Positions 13,501 to 28,500 of a stretch of DNA of 64,000 bases are shown one piece after another. The position numbers and the translations under genes were made by a program. The stretch is taken from NCBI GenBank assembly GCA_036850595.1, contig CM072166.1, positions 13,038,758 to 13,102,757 of the forward strand, in the 5' to 3' direction. Numbering within the stretch: position 1 is the first letter of the stretch; each line of letters starts with the position of its first letter. The notes beneath the pieces were generated by a model. The model made no database searches. It saw nothing but the letters and a program-made list of their open reading frames with translations, and was not told the origin of the DNA. Source of the DNA: Rhyacichthys aspro. Taxonomy: Eukaryota; Chordata; Actinopteri; Gobiiformes; Rhyacichthyidae.

Positions 13501-16500
13501 CGGGGCAGGCCACAGACAGGATATTCTTGTGAACCAGTTCGATGGGACCTGGCCGGTGAGAGATCTTGTCGTTGAGGTCGTCGGCCAGTCGGGCTCGTTT
13601 CAGCTGCAACTGCTTGGCCTGTAGCGAGGGCTCTGCGGACGTCTCTGTGGAGGACAAGGAGTTTTCCGCTACTGCCGCTTTAATATAAGATGAGATGATA
13701 CTTCATTTTTCTCAAAATGGGGAAGAGCAACACAGCATTACAGATTCAGTACAATGTGGCACCAAAGAATGTAACTGCACAGCTCTGGTTGAATATTGCA
13801 TGCATATTGATAAGATCTGCTTATGTTTGGAGAGTCTGACTTAATACATGTACAGCTTTTACAAGTGAGAAATAATGTGCACCAAACTTAGCTGTAACCA
13901 CACTCAACAAGTGACCGTTTAAAATCTAACACTCAGGCTTTACACAAACTTTGCAGCGCTGCTATTTCAAAATTGTGGTCCAGTGTTGACCCTCACCTTC
14001 CAGAATGTGCATCCTGACGAGCTCCGAGCGCTCAGGACGACTCCGGATCTTCCTCTTCAGATAGTCCTCAGTCTGTTGGTGCACAAACATTGAGAAGCGT
14101 CAGACGTGCTTGACTTTAAAAACAAAAATGTATATATAAAAAAAAGTTGGTGACATACCCTTGCTCGCTCCAGACTCCTCCGCTGTTCGTGAAAAGCTGC
14201 CGGACTCTTCAGTGCTGCACCAAGAGAAGAGAGATAAACGATAAGAGATGCAGCTCACACACACTGTGACATTTCTGACTGATGCGGCTTTCACCAAAGA
14301 AACAGAAGGAGGAAGGACACAGTAGAAGTGGCTGCATGACAAAAAGGTCAGGAGCCATGTATAAATCACAATCTGATTATAAACTAAATGCTGAGGTGTT
14401 GCAGCAAATTATGAGTGTCAACATTTGTGATGCATATAGGTTTTTTTCACACGTTGCACTCATTGTGGCTTTTACATTGAAGCAGCTGCCAAACATGTTG
14501 AGTTGTGTATAGTAGATGATGGCACAGTTAAGCCCCAAACCTCAACTAATGCAACTTTTTAGGTGTTATTTGAAGATGCCATTTAGTGTTTACCGTAGAA
14601 AAGAGTATTTTTTCTATGCTCTATACAAATAAAAAATGTTAGTGCATTGACCATGGTAAGTATGCTTGGGTTGTCCCTGAAACCCATAGGCTAATGGGTT
14701 ACACATTATGAACTGAAATCAATAGCACAATGAATTTAACATTTGACTTTGATAACAACCAATAGTTAATGGTACTATCTGTTGTTGGCGTGGAGCTGTT
14801 GGCAATGGGACTAAGATCATACTATATACCAAGAGTTTTACATGTTGTCAGTGGACGTCTGAGATCAGTGAGCTGCAGGATAAAACGCCTTCTTCATAAG
14901 ACTGTACAATTGATCAGTCTTTAGAAGATGATGTGTAAATCAATTCATTTGCTTTTTTACCTTATTTGAAGACACCTAACTCAATTTCTCACGTGTCTCA
15001 CTTAACATTAAAAAGTGTATTGGATGGACCGAGACAGACAGTCTGAGACACTATTGTTGATGACTGCTCGTCTGGGAGTGTTGACTGATGAATAGACTAT
15101 TCTCTAACGTAACCAAGAAAAACAAAAAAACAAACCATATCAATAGCCAACAATGTTGATAAATTACTAGTTGTTACAACATTAAATAATTGTAGCATAG
15201 CATAGCAACCATTTGTTGTTATTTTTTGCCATAGGAAATTAGCATAATTTTGGGCTGGATAAAAACTTGCAAAGAGCAATAATTTCAGATGACTCACTAG
15301 CTAGCGATTTTGCTTTCCTTATCATGCTTTTGAAATTTCAGAATTGAACTGTAGAATGTACCTTAAAAATATGAAAGGTCCACTGAGGTCAAATTGTCAC
15401 AAACAAAGCCCTAAAGCCCATTTGGGGAAGGATATTGGGAGGACAGCGACAGTTGCACTGATGCAACGCGGCAGTCATTCGATTGGTCAACAGCTGGTGA
15501 ATTCTCTGCTCAGGGTGTGTCGACTGTGGACGTCCCGGCGACTGTACGTATGCTACAGAGGGGTAAATGGGGAACAGGGGGGCGGGCGACATTCCTCGTG
15601 TCATGGCCCTGACTTTAAAGAAGACCTACATAGCAGCAGTGGGGCCGGACACCAGTAAGTGGAGTATACTCGTATTGTGATTTACACTGGGGACTGACAA
15701 CTGCTTTACTGGAAGCTGCTCAGAAAGTAAATACATGTAAGTTATTCTAAGCACTTACAAAAAGCACAAAATAAAGTTGTTTACTGAAATCTAACATGCA
15801 AAGCCATATTATGATTGTAAAAAATTAATCAGAACCTGCATATTAGATCAACAAGTGGACTGGGTCATTTCAACATTGAATTAAATTAAATTTTATAAAG
15901 CCCAATAAAAAAATTGTCTCTGTTCTAAAGTAGGATTTTGAGATCAATTTAGTTGTTACAAAAAAAATGATAATTTTAACCAATTAATAATAATCCATCC
16001 ATCTTTCTGCTTATCCAGGGCTAGGTCAGAGGGGCAGCAGTTTAGCCCAGACTCCCCTCTACCTAGACACTTCCTCCAACTCGTCCAGGTTTTTTGTTTT
16101 TTTTTTTGTAAACAAACTGTTTACTTTGGAGAGTAGTATTTTTTTAAGAGAATGTGTTTTAAGTGGTAAATACTAAAATACTGCTGTAGAAAATTCAGAT
16201 TTTTCCCTACAGCACAAAAATACTGTATTAATATGGTAACTAACTCACCAACTAATGCTTGTCTTCTTTATTGACGCACTTCTACTGCTGATACAATCAA
16301 CTCTCTGTGCTGCTGCTGCTGCTAAGTGTTTCAATGCAAGCCGTCTTACAATGATTCACATATTCTGAGCGATTTACTGAAGAAATGAATGCCATAGGCG
16401 AGGATGTGGTTTAGAGTCACAATGGTACTACTTTACACTGAGAAAAAACACACCCCGCACCGAGGAGCGGGCTTAAGAAAAGCTTTTAACTGAATTTATT

Positions 16501-19500
16501 CGAGACATTACGTTTGTAGTGGTAATGGATTATCTGTAGAGATTGGGGAGCGTCTCAAACCTACCACCTGTCATTAGTTCGACTGAGCCTCCTCTGCTTC
16601 ATCTGATGCACACAGCCGCTGATGGCAGCGTTACAGATTTCTCCTCTCTCATGTTTTGTTTCAAGATGACACACTAGAAATGGGCTGTTGAATAAAATCA
16701 AAACTCACACAGTTTGCTTGTCTGGCGACTAAACAGTTAAACCTGAGCATCTCCTCAGCTTACCGAAAGAGCCTGAATGTCCAGTCCATTGCTGCTTAAT
16801 GCACAGCCATTACTGTTGTGCACAAATCTAAGTCAGGTAAGTGGCATTGAGTGCAGTCTTAATGGGCTTATAGGTCTAATAATTCATCTACTATATTGTA
16901 TTCTGGTGCATTGGTTACTATTGTTGCCATGTGAAAAGCTTACAACTACTATAAGGCCTTCCAGTCATCAGCGTCTCAGCATAAATCAATGGTCTATGAA
17001 GTTATAGGGACTAAAATACATGAGCTAGCTGTATAACATGGACATAGTAGATAGTGTGAAAAGTGAAGCAGTAAATGGCAAAAAACAAACATTGTGTACT
17101 CCCCTTGACTTATGGGAACTTCTTGACACCACATGTTTTCTGATATATATTTAGGTAGAATCTTATTTTGCTTAACACCCACGTTTTACTTTTACCCTTT
17201 TGGAAAATATCCTCTAAACATAACAATGATATTAAATAATGTTGAAATATCTCCCCCTTTTGCTTTGGACTTAATAAGGAAGTGGAGTAAGAAGAAGAGG
17301 AAGCTGCCCTATTCGATAAGACAAAGTGGTGCAAAGACACCACGAAGTATGATGAGTTCTGAACACTTCAGATAATGTGATAAGAGCTGTCATTTTTAGT
17401 CCAGGCTGAAGCCACTTTGGAAATGTATATTGGTGCAATGTAAGATAAAATCTGCTTGCAATCAGCAGCCGAACAATGCAATTGGCAGCTCGACAATTGC
17501 TTGTTACATGCATTAAAGTGAATGAATTGTGCAGCATGGCTAAATAGTATAACATATGTCACTGGTGGTTCACTTTAAGCTTATTCTGTAGAGTATGCAG
17601 GACCTCTGACATTAGATGCTAGAATATAAAGGGCATTATTTGGTGTAATGAATGAAATAGTTTTCAATATCGGTGGACTTACGTGGCATGATCCCTTGGC
17701 TGACCAGTTCCTCTCGTGTGCGTCTCTGCTGGAGTTTGAGCTGGAGGACTGCATGGAGACAAAGGGGCGCAGGGTCAGTGATGGTAAATGAACACAACAA
17801 TAAGTCCTCCTCATAGGTGTTATGACTCTCTTTGCAGCGGCTAAATACTCATGGGTATGAATAAATGCCAGCCAGGCAGCTTTGTGACGCGGCTCATCCT
17901 CCCATTTCCTTCTTCTGTATTTAGGGTTTTTTTTTTTTTCAGGTTACACAAGAGGCGGGTTCAGAGAGTGTACTATACGCTTCCTGTTTCTGAACTTTTT
18001 CAATTTCCTCGTAGCAACTATATCCGTGTGCATGTCTTCAGAAGACGTTTTCTTTACGTATACAAGATGCAAAAACAGAAATAAATGAATAGTATGTAAT
18101 AATGTAAAGACTTTTTAGTGTACGTCTGATAAATGGGGACATAGACATGGTAAAACTGTGGCATGATTTCAAAACAGGAAGTTCTCATTACATAACAGAA
18201 ATGGCACAAAGAGAGAGTTTGAAGGAACACGGAGGGGTACAGGACTAAAAGGACCACACTTTAACCTTCCAAAAACTCCAACAAAATATTTCTGTTCATG
18301 TAAGAAGCCCCATTTCAAACATCTAAATTATTAATCAGGGGCTATAAATGTCATAAAAGTCTACTGTAACTCAACTGCTTTCCAGGACATGTGTTAATCC
18401 CATTTTAACTTGCACAGTTTAATCAGAGCAAAGAAGTGAGTGCTGTTGTAAAGCCAAATACTAACTCCACTCAACCCAGGCTCTTGTTTATAGATCCCAG
18501 CTGCTCCCACTAAAGGTGTGTGGAAGTGTGTGGCCGTGTTTGTCTAGATTTGAAAGAAACAAGTCAGACCTCACCAGAAAAACTCTTGTGGGGGAATGGC
18601 ATTTGTTTTGGCATGAATTATACTTGGATTTTACAAGTTGAGCTGAGAAACAGGTAGTACGTGTGCAATGTCATAGTTTTGAAAAAAAAACAAAAAACAA
18701 AAAAAAACAACTGTATCAACACTTGATCAAAAGCACCAGATATGCACTTCCTTTTGAGCATTTTAGGCCTTCCTAACTGTTTTAAAAAGAATTTGAGATA
18801 TGCGGAACATAGCTGTAAGACAGGTTTTTTTTAATTCTTCTTTTCTTGAACAAAATAATAAAAGTTCATCAACAATTAATGTCCTACTTTTTGTTACCCA
18901 AAACACAGGACCCTTTAACAAATCATAATGATAGTTTGCCTAGTCATGTATGCAGTTTTTAAAGATGCCTCTTGTATTGCTATATTATACATTGTGTACA
19001 TTGTACAGTTTCTAATAATGAAGAATTTGATTTATGACAGCAGAGTATGTCTACCACAGTTTAAAATGGTTGCTAAACATGATTGCAATAAGTAAGCAGA
19101 AGCTACTGAATTAAGTCTGTGTTGCATCTTGATAAATGACAGGATCTGTGAGCATTTGAACACAGCTTTGAGGCTTCCAAAGCATTTCTATCCTGGGCTG
19201 TGTGTGCAGCACCTGTTCTTTCACACTCAAACACTGACATCATCCGTACTGGCGTGCTAGCCCATCGCTTACCCGCACTATGTTTTAGCTGTTGCTGTGT
19301 GTTATGACAAGCAGCCCAGGTCTGGACAGCAACACTGCAGCTCCCATGAATCAAGCTAAATGTCATATGTTGGCTCTCAATCACACAAGGCCACCCCCAG
19401 CTTGTGTCTGTTGAACTTTACAGTAAGTTACAAGATGGTGACTTCACTCTGGGACCAATAACACGTCAGTTTACTTTCAAGACGTAAACACTGAGATCTA

Positions 19501-22500
19501 AACATAGCTGGGTTACTTCATACACATGTCCCGGGTTTGATAGATTCATTCTCCCTCAGCTTCCAACATGCTGGTGACACTCAGAAGTCTCACGTGTTGG
19601 ACAAGACCAGACACAACATCATGAACACACTGCTGCCTGTGTGTGGAATAAGATGCCATGCTACTTGGCGCCTCCAGGGATGGAGGTTTATTCTGGGGAA
19701 GAGAATCTTACACTTTCTATCTCAGTCTCACATACTGCAGCCTTCTGCTCTCACACAGACAGGGCGCTAGGTCAATTTGCTTTCAATGTGTTGCCCCTTC
19801 TATACAAGCCTGCGAAAGTCTGAACAGTTAGGCAACCATGCAAATGCAAATTATTAGAAATACAGAAGTAGAAACTTGTCAAACTTTGAGATGGTGTTAA
19901 ATGTGTGGGTGTCAAAACTGTTAGCCAATGTGTGGAAACCAAAATAAATTGTCACTAAGAAATAAAAAAGTTTGTGGTAAGCCCTTAGATTACATACACT
20001 TAGTTATATGGTGCATTATTGTGTAAATGTAACTAACTAAAAGCACTTGAAAACCTAAAGGATGGACACGTTAGTTTCATAACTTCCTGTTCCTAAAGTT
20101 GCCCAGAGAAAACAAACTGAGCCCTGCTGGCAAAGAAGAACATTCATGGTTTTTTGTTTTTGATCACACAATTTAAAGTTGCATAGATATAACCAGAGAA
20201 TGACCCTACAAGGCTACCATAGCTGCTCGAAGGCTGTAGAAAAGAGAGGTGTGAGGTGTGGAAATATTTATAATTCTCTTAATGCTTACAACAATTACTC
20301 ACTAAATCATACATCTTTTTTAGTAAGTATTGGTACAGCTGACATATTTCCTTTGTGTTTTTTCATAGACTACAGGATGTCCCGAGAAGGCGACCATTGG
20401 TGCTCACTGGTGATAGAAAGGAGACGTGTGACAAGAAATTACCATCTGCAATTTCAGCAGTAGATGCACCTTTAAATAACAGGATAGGTGAGCTATGTTG
20501 ATAAAATAAGAGTTAAATAGAAATTTTCAAACCCCTTACTGTTATTGCTCTGGTCACTCAGCTACTGCTACTGCTATTCTAAACTACTGAAAAAAAAATA
20601 GTAACCAAATGTTTACATATAATTTCATTGTGCATGCATGCCGTAAACGAGGCTTGCTGTTTATTACTGCTGTGGCTAACCGTGAATGCGGGTAATGCTT
20701 AAAAAAAAAAAGGTCACTAACTGCTATAATTGCCACCCTTCAAAATCTAAAATAAAACAGCGTCTTGTTGCTTATATTTTCTTGCTTGCTCTGCTAATTT
20801 ACTGTAACCATAATGGACTAAAGCCTGAAATATCCAATTAAAAAGTGCTGTCCCCTTAAACTTTTATGACCCACTCACTGATGATATAACACGCGCCGTG
20901 GGTTTAAATCAGGTTTGAGGGCCATTTCGGTTAATTTAAGAAAACAGATGAAAAGGCAGGCCAGTCTTAATGGGATACTAGGGCAGCGCCAAAAGTGTCC
21001 TGCACAGTCATAAAGAGTCTAAGTGAGTGAACACAGAGAAGAAAGAGACTGAAATGAGAACTCTACTGAAGCCACAATTTAGACGAAATCACTGTGAGAG
21101 CATGGGAACGGCGCACTCTTGTTAACCACTACAGCAACAGCTTCAAGGATAAAGCAACTTAAGTGCTTTTGAGTAAACGGAGTATAAGTGAAGTTAAAAG
21201 ATGGTGGAGACTGAGAAAGAATGGGTCAGCGAGGGAAAGCCAATGTTTTGGTGGCCAACTGGGCTAATCCTTCTGCGCTCATGTGTCACTCGATCTGATT
21301 AAACATGTCTGCTGCTGTCCCCAAAGACCCCCCAGGCCTGGCACAACGACACACTGCCACTTAAGCCAGCAGAAAACTGAGCTAAATGCCCACCAAGACG
21401 CGCAATCTCTCAAACGACTAACTTGGCAATGCTCGTGGAAAATGTGGAAAGCCTGTTTATGTCTCCGGTATGAGCTCACCACTCACGGAGTATCTGAGAT
21501 GCTGGTAGCGTCAAACCGCGTTAAGTGTTGTGCATTAGCGAGAACAGAGAGGAACCAGAGGGCAGGAACGACGCAAGGTGAAGGCCACTCGCTGTCTCCG
21601 CACTGCTGTCGAGCGCCGGGGAAGGTGACAAACGGGAAGACTGCACTGCATACTGATTATGTTTAAGTCGAAGGGACAGAAGGCAGGGGCCAGAAAGTCT
21701 TGGCTCAAGCATCTCTTGCCATTATCAGTGTTTATGTGTCAAGTAAAAATATCCCACAAAACAGATCACAGAACACAAGACTATTTTGTGTATAAGTTCA
21801 AGTTTGGTGGCCAACTAGCAAGTTTGAGTCAAATCTTTCCATAGAGTCAGTTTATTCTCATTGCGATGGCTGTACATGGGTTGATATCAGCTGCTGGTCG
21901 GTGCTACTCAGTTCAAACTATTGCTATCATGTAAGCATAATAATATAATATAGAAATCTGTTGCCAATAATATCCAGAAAGTTCTTAAACCAATAATTCA
22001 TTCATTTATTTTATACCGCTTTTCACAGGGCCAACACCTACAGAGATGTAGATTTGTCTATTCACCTATACACTTTAGATGGTGGGCCAACTGCCCAGAG
22101 AAAACCCACGGTAACAGGGTGAGGACATGCAGACTCACACAGAACCAGCTTAGGGATTGAACCCACAACCTTCTTGCTCTGAGGCACCAATAATTCACAG
22201 TGTCAAAGTCCTGAACCACAACTAGAGCAAAACTAAAGCTCTCTGCTCCAGCTAAGCCATGCTAAAACAATGTGTGGAGTTGCAGTCACTTCCTTATGTT
22301 AAAGGATGGAATGATAAACTGTGGTTATATAAAAGGGACTGGTGTTAGAGTGTGGTACAGTCAGTTTTATGGATGTTCCAGTCTGTCTGCTTATCAACAA
22401 AATATTTTATTGTATACCATTCCAATTTACCAGAAGAGAAAACTCTGCTATGCTAACTATGCTTTCATTGACTTTGCAGCAATGGTGGTGCAGGCACTGT

Positions 22501-25500
22501 AGTCACATGGGTGTTTCTGTGCTCATTAGGTTAAGTTTGTTGGCAGTGTTTGAATGAACTGTAAATGAGAACAAAAATAAAATTAAAAAATTTTTAAAAT
22601 TACCTTCTCTTTATTATTGCTTTCAGCAACAGTCAGATTTTTTGCTAACCTCAAAACCAGACCGAATGTTTCCCAAAATGACATTTACTTCTCTTTCATC
22701 AGAAATGTTTGCTCTGATTAATGAATTGTCAAAAATTACTGTCTTCTTTTTTCTCACCCCAGTAAACTAATTTACTTATCTTTAGCAAAGCCCCATGAAC
22801 TATTTATATGAAGCTATAAAGCAGTGATATAAAGCGACACATAAACGCAAATCAGATCACGTATCATGTGAGTCCATAACTCAGACTGGCCCACCTTCTT
22901 TCAGACTGTGATAGACATGTCTGTCCAGATCCATCTTGAAGCCTGCCTTCTCCATGTCCTCTTCCATTGGAAGACAGTCCGGAGGGGAGGGCTCAAAGGA
23001 CAGGCAGTGGTTGGTGTCCAGCATTGTTGGTGAAAGGGAAGATTAATTATTTGGTATTCATTGAAGATAGTGCTTGTATTAAGTCCCAAAGGCTGGTAAA
23101 GCCGAGATGAGCCGTCAGTGTGTCAAGCGGCACCAGCTGTCCCTTTAAAGAGCAGTCCTCACTTTTCCAATGGAAGGACACAACTCTGAGTAAAAGAAAT
23201 TCCTTACACTAACACTGCTGTAATGCTGCTGCTGTTTTTTCTCTATATCCAAGTAATCGATCCGTCTGTTTCTCTTTCTGTCTTCCTCGTGCTCACTCCT
23301 TTTTGCAGTGGCAGCCGGCGAGTCACGACGGCGAAGCAATCCACAAGGCGAACGTCGGATAAAAAAGATCCACAGAGAAGGATAAAACTGGTGGGAGGAC
23401 AGAGAGAAAACAGGCCACTAACAGAGGGAGCGAGGACAGCAGTGAGCTCAGCGGAGACCAGTGCCCAGTGAGACTGCTCTGGTTGCAGCTCCTCCTGAAT
23501 CTCACGCGCACACTTCACACACACCCGCGCGCACACACAAACACGCTGCCGATAAAGTTCTCCTGCTCAGCTGTTGCCATTCATTCACTGCCACATGCAA
23601 ACCTCCTCAACCTGCAAACTAAAAACACCACTTGGGATGTGGTCTGAGAAGCTGACCGAGTCAAAGTCCGCTCACTGTTGAGGATTAAACGCAATGACTC
23701 AGTCCGCAGTTTTTATTGGACGAGGGGGAAAATGGCAGTAACGGGTCTGAGAGATGACCTCATCGAGCATAACCGACCTTTGTCAAAGACCAGTCGGTAA
23801 ATCTGATACAGGAGTGAATCATAGCTTTCAGTGGGATTGGTGTCGACGTTCAATCACAAGTTATACAACAGATTTGCTTTGCACACTCTATAAAACTGTA
23901 TAACATGCAAAAAGTAATAAATCACTACAATGTATTTCCTATATTGAGCATAAAATATACAAAGTCAAGGTGATGCTAATGTGAGGGTCAATTTTACGAA
24001 AGCATATGTTCAATACTGGTTAAAGGGCTTACAATTAAAACTATAGTAGGCAATTTTTTCATGTTTTGAGTTGTCAAGTGTTCTTTATTTAAACATTTGG
24101 GCAATTAAGTTTTGTCAAGTTTGTGGGACATAAAATATTTGCTTGGGTGCAAAATTGACAAACCAGTAACTTCAGACAATGTTAATCAGATGCGAGACAA
24201 AATGGCCACTGTTGTAAACAATATTTTGGCTCCACTTTTCCATACCTGCAAGAGGAAACCCGTCACTGTGGTAAAAATAGAATCTATTCTAGGAGGTTAA
24301 TTTGACAGCATTTAGCCCACTCTAAGCTTCAAACACTGACCTTCACTACCTTACTACAGCAATTTCTATCAAGCTTAAAAACTACTTGCTAGTATCATCT
24401 TCTGGCAGTTGACCCCATCGAACATAATCGACCTTGTCTGTAAATCTGATACAGGAGTGAATCACTGCTTTCAGAGTAATTGATTTGGTACCTAATCACT
24501 ACAGCGACCTTTTTTTTTTACCCTTGGTGGAAGTCAGGTTATTGAGAATGACATGGTAGTGACCTGACAATGAAAGGCCTTTAGCGAGAAGCATCCCAAT
24601 ACTTTCTGCACCGAGCAGTGTGCAGCTACTGCAGAATGCTGATGGGGCCTAGTTGCTTACCCCTCTACCTCCCCCACTCTCTCCTCTGTTTTTAAATAGC
24701 ACGACCAGCTGGCCATAAGGGCGCTATATTCAGCCTGGTATCACCTGTGCGCTCGCAGGGTAAAGTTACTTGGCGGCCCGCAAACATACAGCATACACGC
24801 TAACTTTGAAACCCATTTCCTTTCATCCGGATCAATGTTTTATGAGGGCTAAAGGAAGATACGGCGCTTTCATACGCTATTAATAAATCAGAAGAATGAA
24901 ATATCAACGCAAAAACTCAGCAGCCTTATGGCGGAATATCATAGACTACAAGTTACGGTTGCTAACAATCTTACTACTGCAGCAATCACAGGCTGCACCT
25001 TGAACAAACTGCGACTGGTGTCAACAATAGGTGTCTGTCTGGGTGACTGATTAAAGTCCACCTGCAGTTATGATTCAGAGTCTGGCCGGGAATGCTGACA
25101 ACACTCAGTGGTATTAGGATGTCGCTGCGTGGGCTAAGACAATCTCAGCGACACACTAAGGACATTGAAATTCATGCCAGACATGTGGCTTGTTGCAATC
25201 TTGAGGGCACTTTTCAAAACAACCGATTTCTCTAAAACTTTTGTAGTATTTTGGCCATCCCTTAAGTCTTAAAGTTGTCTGTTCTATGTCAAGATTTATA
25301 AACTTCTTTGATCTAAAGGAGAACAACATTTCTGGGCACTGGAAAAGCTAAATGATCTCAAGAAAGCATTGTTTCTGGAATAAAGTAAAGTTCATACATG
25401 ATGTTAGCCTTGATCCTGCAAATACTATATTTCTTTTTATAGCCCTCTTTCTCCACTGCATCTACTCAGTCTCTAGAGTTTGTCCTAGCTAATACTATAG

Positions 25501-28500
25501 CATAGCATTGCACAGCAACTTTTATATTCTCAGCTCTCTTAAACTCACAAATCCTCCACTGTGTCTGTGATGCTTTTAAATTGATGTCAGACCAGGACAA
25601 TTGTCAGTTTGGGTTAGGCAATATGCACATGAGTTTTTATGGTTTTAGTGCTTTGGAGTGTAGTAAGAGTGTAGATAATGTCTCATGTAAATAAATGAGT
25701 GATTTTATGCATGTGCGTAATGTAGTCTGCATGAAAGCGGGCCGCCATCCAAAACATACAGAAGTCTATCTCCTTGTACAGCAGTAATAAACATTGCATT
25801 TCGCAGCTCTTAACTTTAAGCAAGAAAAATTAGGCGTCATAGTTCTGGATTCTGGGACATTCCAAAGAAGCTATTTGGCCTTGGACATCCTTATCTGGGC
25901 TTTTAGTGGTCCTTGAATGAAAACTGGGAATAAAAATACTAAGAAATGCAAATTTTTTATGGAGACAGGAAATAATTTATTGCAGGAAAGTCCTGTTAAA
26001 AATGGCAACCTTGAATAGTTCCTGTATGTAAATGATCGGAAATCTCCCACCGAAGCTTCCTAAAGGTCACTTTAACCCTTAAAGTGAGCTTTTGTATAAA
26101 AACTATTCATCTTAGGTTTGGCATATCAAAAGAATGTGACCTCCAAGTAGTGCCTCTTTTACTAATAATAAATAATAACTTGGAGGTCTCCAGTCTAAAT
26201 GTTTTAAAGTTTCAACTGTAATTGTCAGTGTGACCTCTTTAGGTACAAAGTGTACACCACTGGGAAGGGACCGGCCCAAAACAATTACCATGTCACATTC
26301 CCTAAACCTCCCCTTGAGAATTACTAGTTTTCACACACGTCCTCATGACAAAGAACAGGTTTGGGAAAAAGTCTGAACATTTTTAAAAGGGAATTTGAAA
26401 CCTTTGGACCACTCCGATTATTTTGTTTAGCTTGGATGCCATGTGCTATTATCATTTAATATCCTTTTTACCAATGAGACAAATGCACCAAATGGGACCA
26501 GAAAACCACCAGACCAAAACACAAGTCTTCCCCAGGTCATGGCGGCCATTAACATTCCAGCTTGAAAAACAGAAGGTGTTATTTTGCCTTCACTTCCTGG
26601 TACCCCCCACAACCAACCAACACACACACAGAGGGTGCTTAGGAATTTACCAGCACTGTTTGCCTTTGAGTGTGACTCAACACTCACACGGTGAAAGGGG
26701 TTTCTAATGTTGAGCCACTTTGATGACAAAATACTGCCCCAAGGAAAATATACAGAACAAAAATAAGTAAAATCTATGCTAAGATAAACAGTTGCCTGTT
26801 ATGAATCAACCTTTTGGTTAATAAAAAAGGTATTATAATGTATGTAGCCTGTTTTCCAAGCAATGATTGTAAGAATTGTAGATTTTGTGATGTCACCAAA
26901 TACTCCAGCTTAGACCATCACATAATTGGTCCATTTTCAATCACAATCCACAAGTGGGGGGGGGGAACTAAAGATGCAACTTAACTAAAGTTTCTAGTTA
27001 TACTAACGCATTTTTAACAATTTGGTGAACCAAATCCTTTTGTGTGCATAGTGTTACTTTCATGTCTTTGTTGAGCATGGTTAGTAGTGAAGAAAGGCTT
27101 GTGTTATTGCAAAGAAATCATGAGGAATCTGGCACGGCGGCAGAATGTAAACAGCCCGCAGTTCACCACCGCTCACTGTGTTTGTACCAGGAAAGGTAAA
27201 CTCTCTGCTTGAAAGAGCTCTGCAGACAAACACGTGGGAATTGCGCAAGTTTATCTGGGATATCAGAGCGAACAGTAATTCCCTGCTGACCTACCGCTGC
27301 ACTTGAAAAGTTGACTTCCTAGATTAGAAAAATCCAAGGAGATACATAAAGAGATGCAGTATACAGTCCGGCTCCTGTGCATGTTTGAACAGGCCGACTC
27401 TTGCTGTAATTAAAGCCATCTGCATGCTGCTAAATTAGTTCACATGCAAATAAAAAGAGCACTGTGAGAAGTAATGAAAGTCTCTTACAGAAGGTCAGAG
27501 GTTCATTGTTGAGCGGTCGGTGACCAGCAGCAACCTTCACCCTGTCACTTTATCGCAAGGAAAAGTGCCCAACTGAGCGGTTATTGTGTTCCACCAAAGA
27601 AGACAGAGGGTCTATTAACGCACTGAATGAAAAACGCAGGCATTTTCCAGGTGGCAGCTGCTTGCATCTGGTAATATGAACTTTGAGAACAAAGCAAAGG
27701 AGGGGTGGACAGACACTCCAAATGGGATTTTCAGGGAAGCCAAAGTGGGGTGTCCCAGTCCAGCGCTGATGGTTACAGACGGTTACATAACTGAACATCT
27801 GAAAATGATTTCACCGAACCCCGTAACCTCGTGCCCTAGTTATAGAGGAAACACAGCTTTCTGTTCTCTTTCACGGCTGGATTAAATTTCACTTCTTCAG
27901 TAAAACAAAAGCCTGTCTGCAACGACAGCAATCTGGAGCCAATGCACAAAGCAGCAATAAAAGACGGAACACAAATGCATTTAAAAAAGCATAAAGAGAC
28001 TTTTATAACATGATTACAGCTCTTAATACAATTTTCAGCTAAGTTCCATTTGGACAAGTGCATCTTCAGATTTTTCTCTGCTTTAATTCTTGCTTTGGCC
28101 TTGCACATTTTATCCTGTTACTGCAGAAAACTTGGCTTACTTGGGCGAAAACATAGATCACTTATTTGTCTGAAAGGCTAAATAAAATAGACCTGTACTA
28201 ATACCTAGCTGCACATATGGACTTTTAACAAAAAACTGTGTTCAGATCCCACCAAAAGTTTACTGGATCTAACAAAGTTGACTTTCAAATGTAAAAACAT
28301 ATTCCATCCACTTGCAAAATAAGTCTACTTACAGGCAGATTTATAGATGGACAGGTCTAAAACGTAAGGCCTCCAGCTATGGCTGCCGCAGGCACAGGCA
28401 AAAAGAATCATCAAGAATCTTGCGAACTCTTATGTTTTCCCAAAGCACCTTTTCCAGGTAGTAGACACACCTGAATTTCTCATCACTAACCACTGCTTCC

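Larger units (their letters stand above)
17749..22894. other. mrtfa large intron
   Basis: About 5.1 kb between the RPEL1 exon and the alternative first exon. Besides the repeats listed separately (20.09 and 22.0 kb) I see simple A/T-rich runs such as the A/C tract near 18,680, and no supported exon or RNA gene. Confidence 0.5.
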
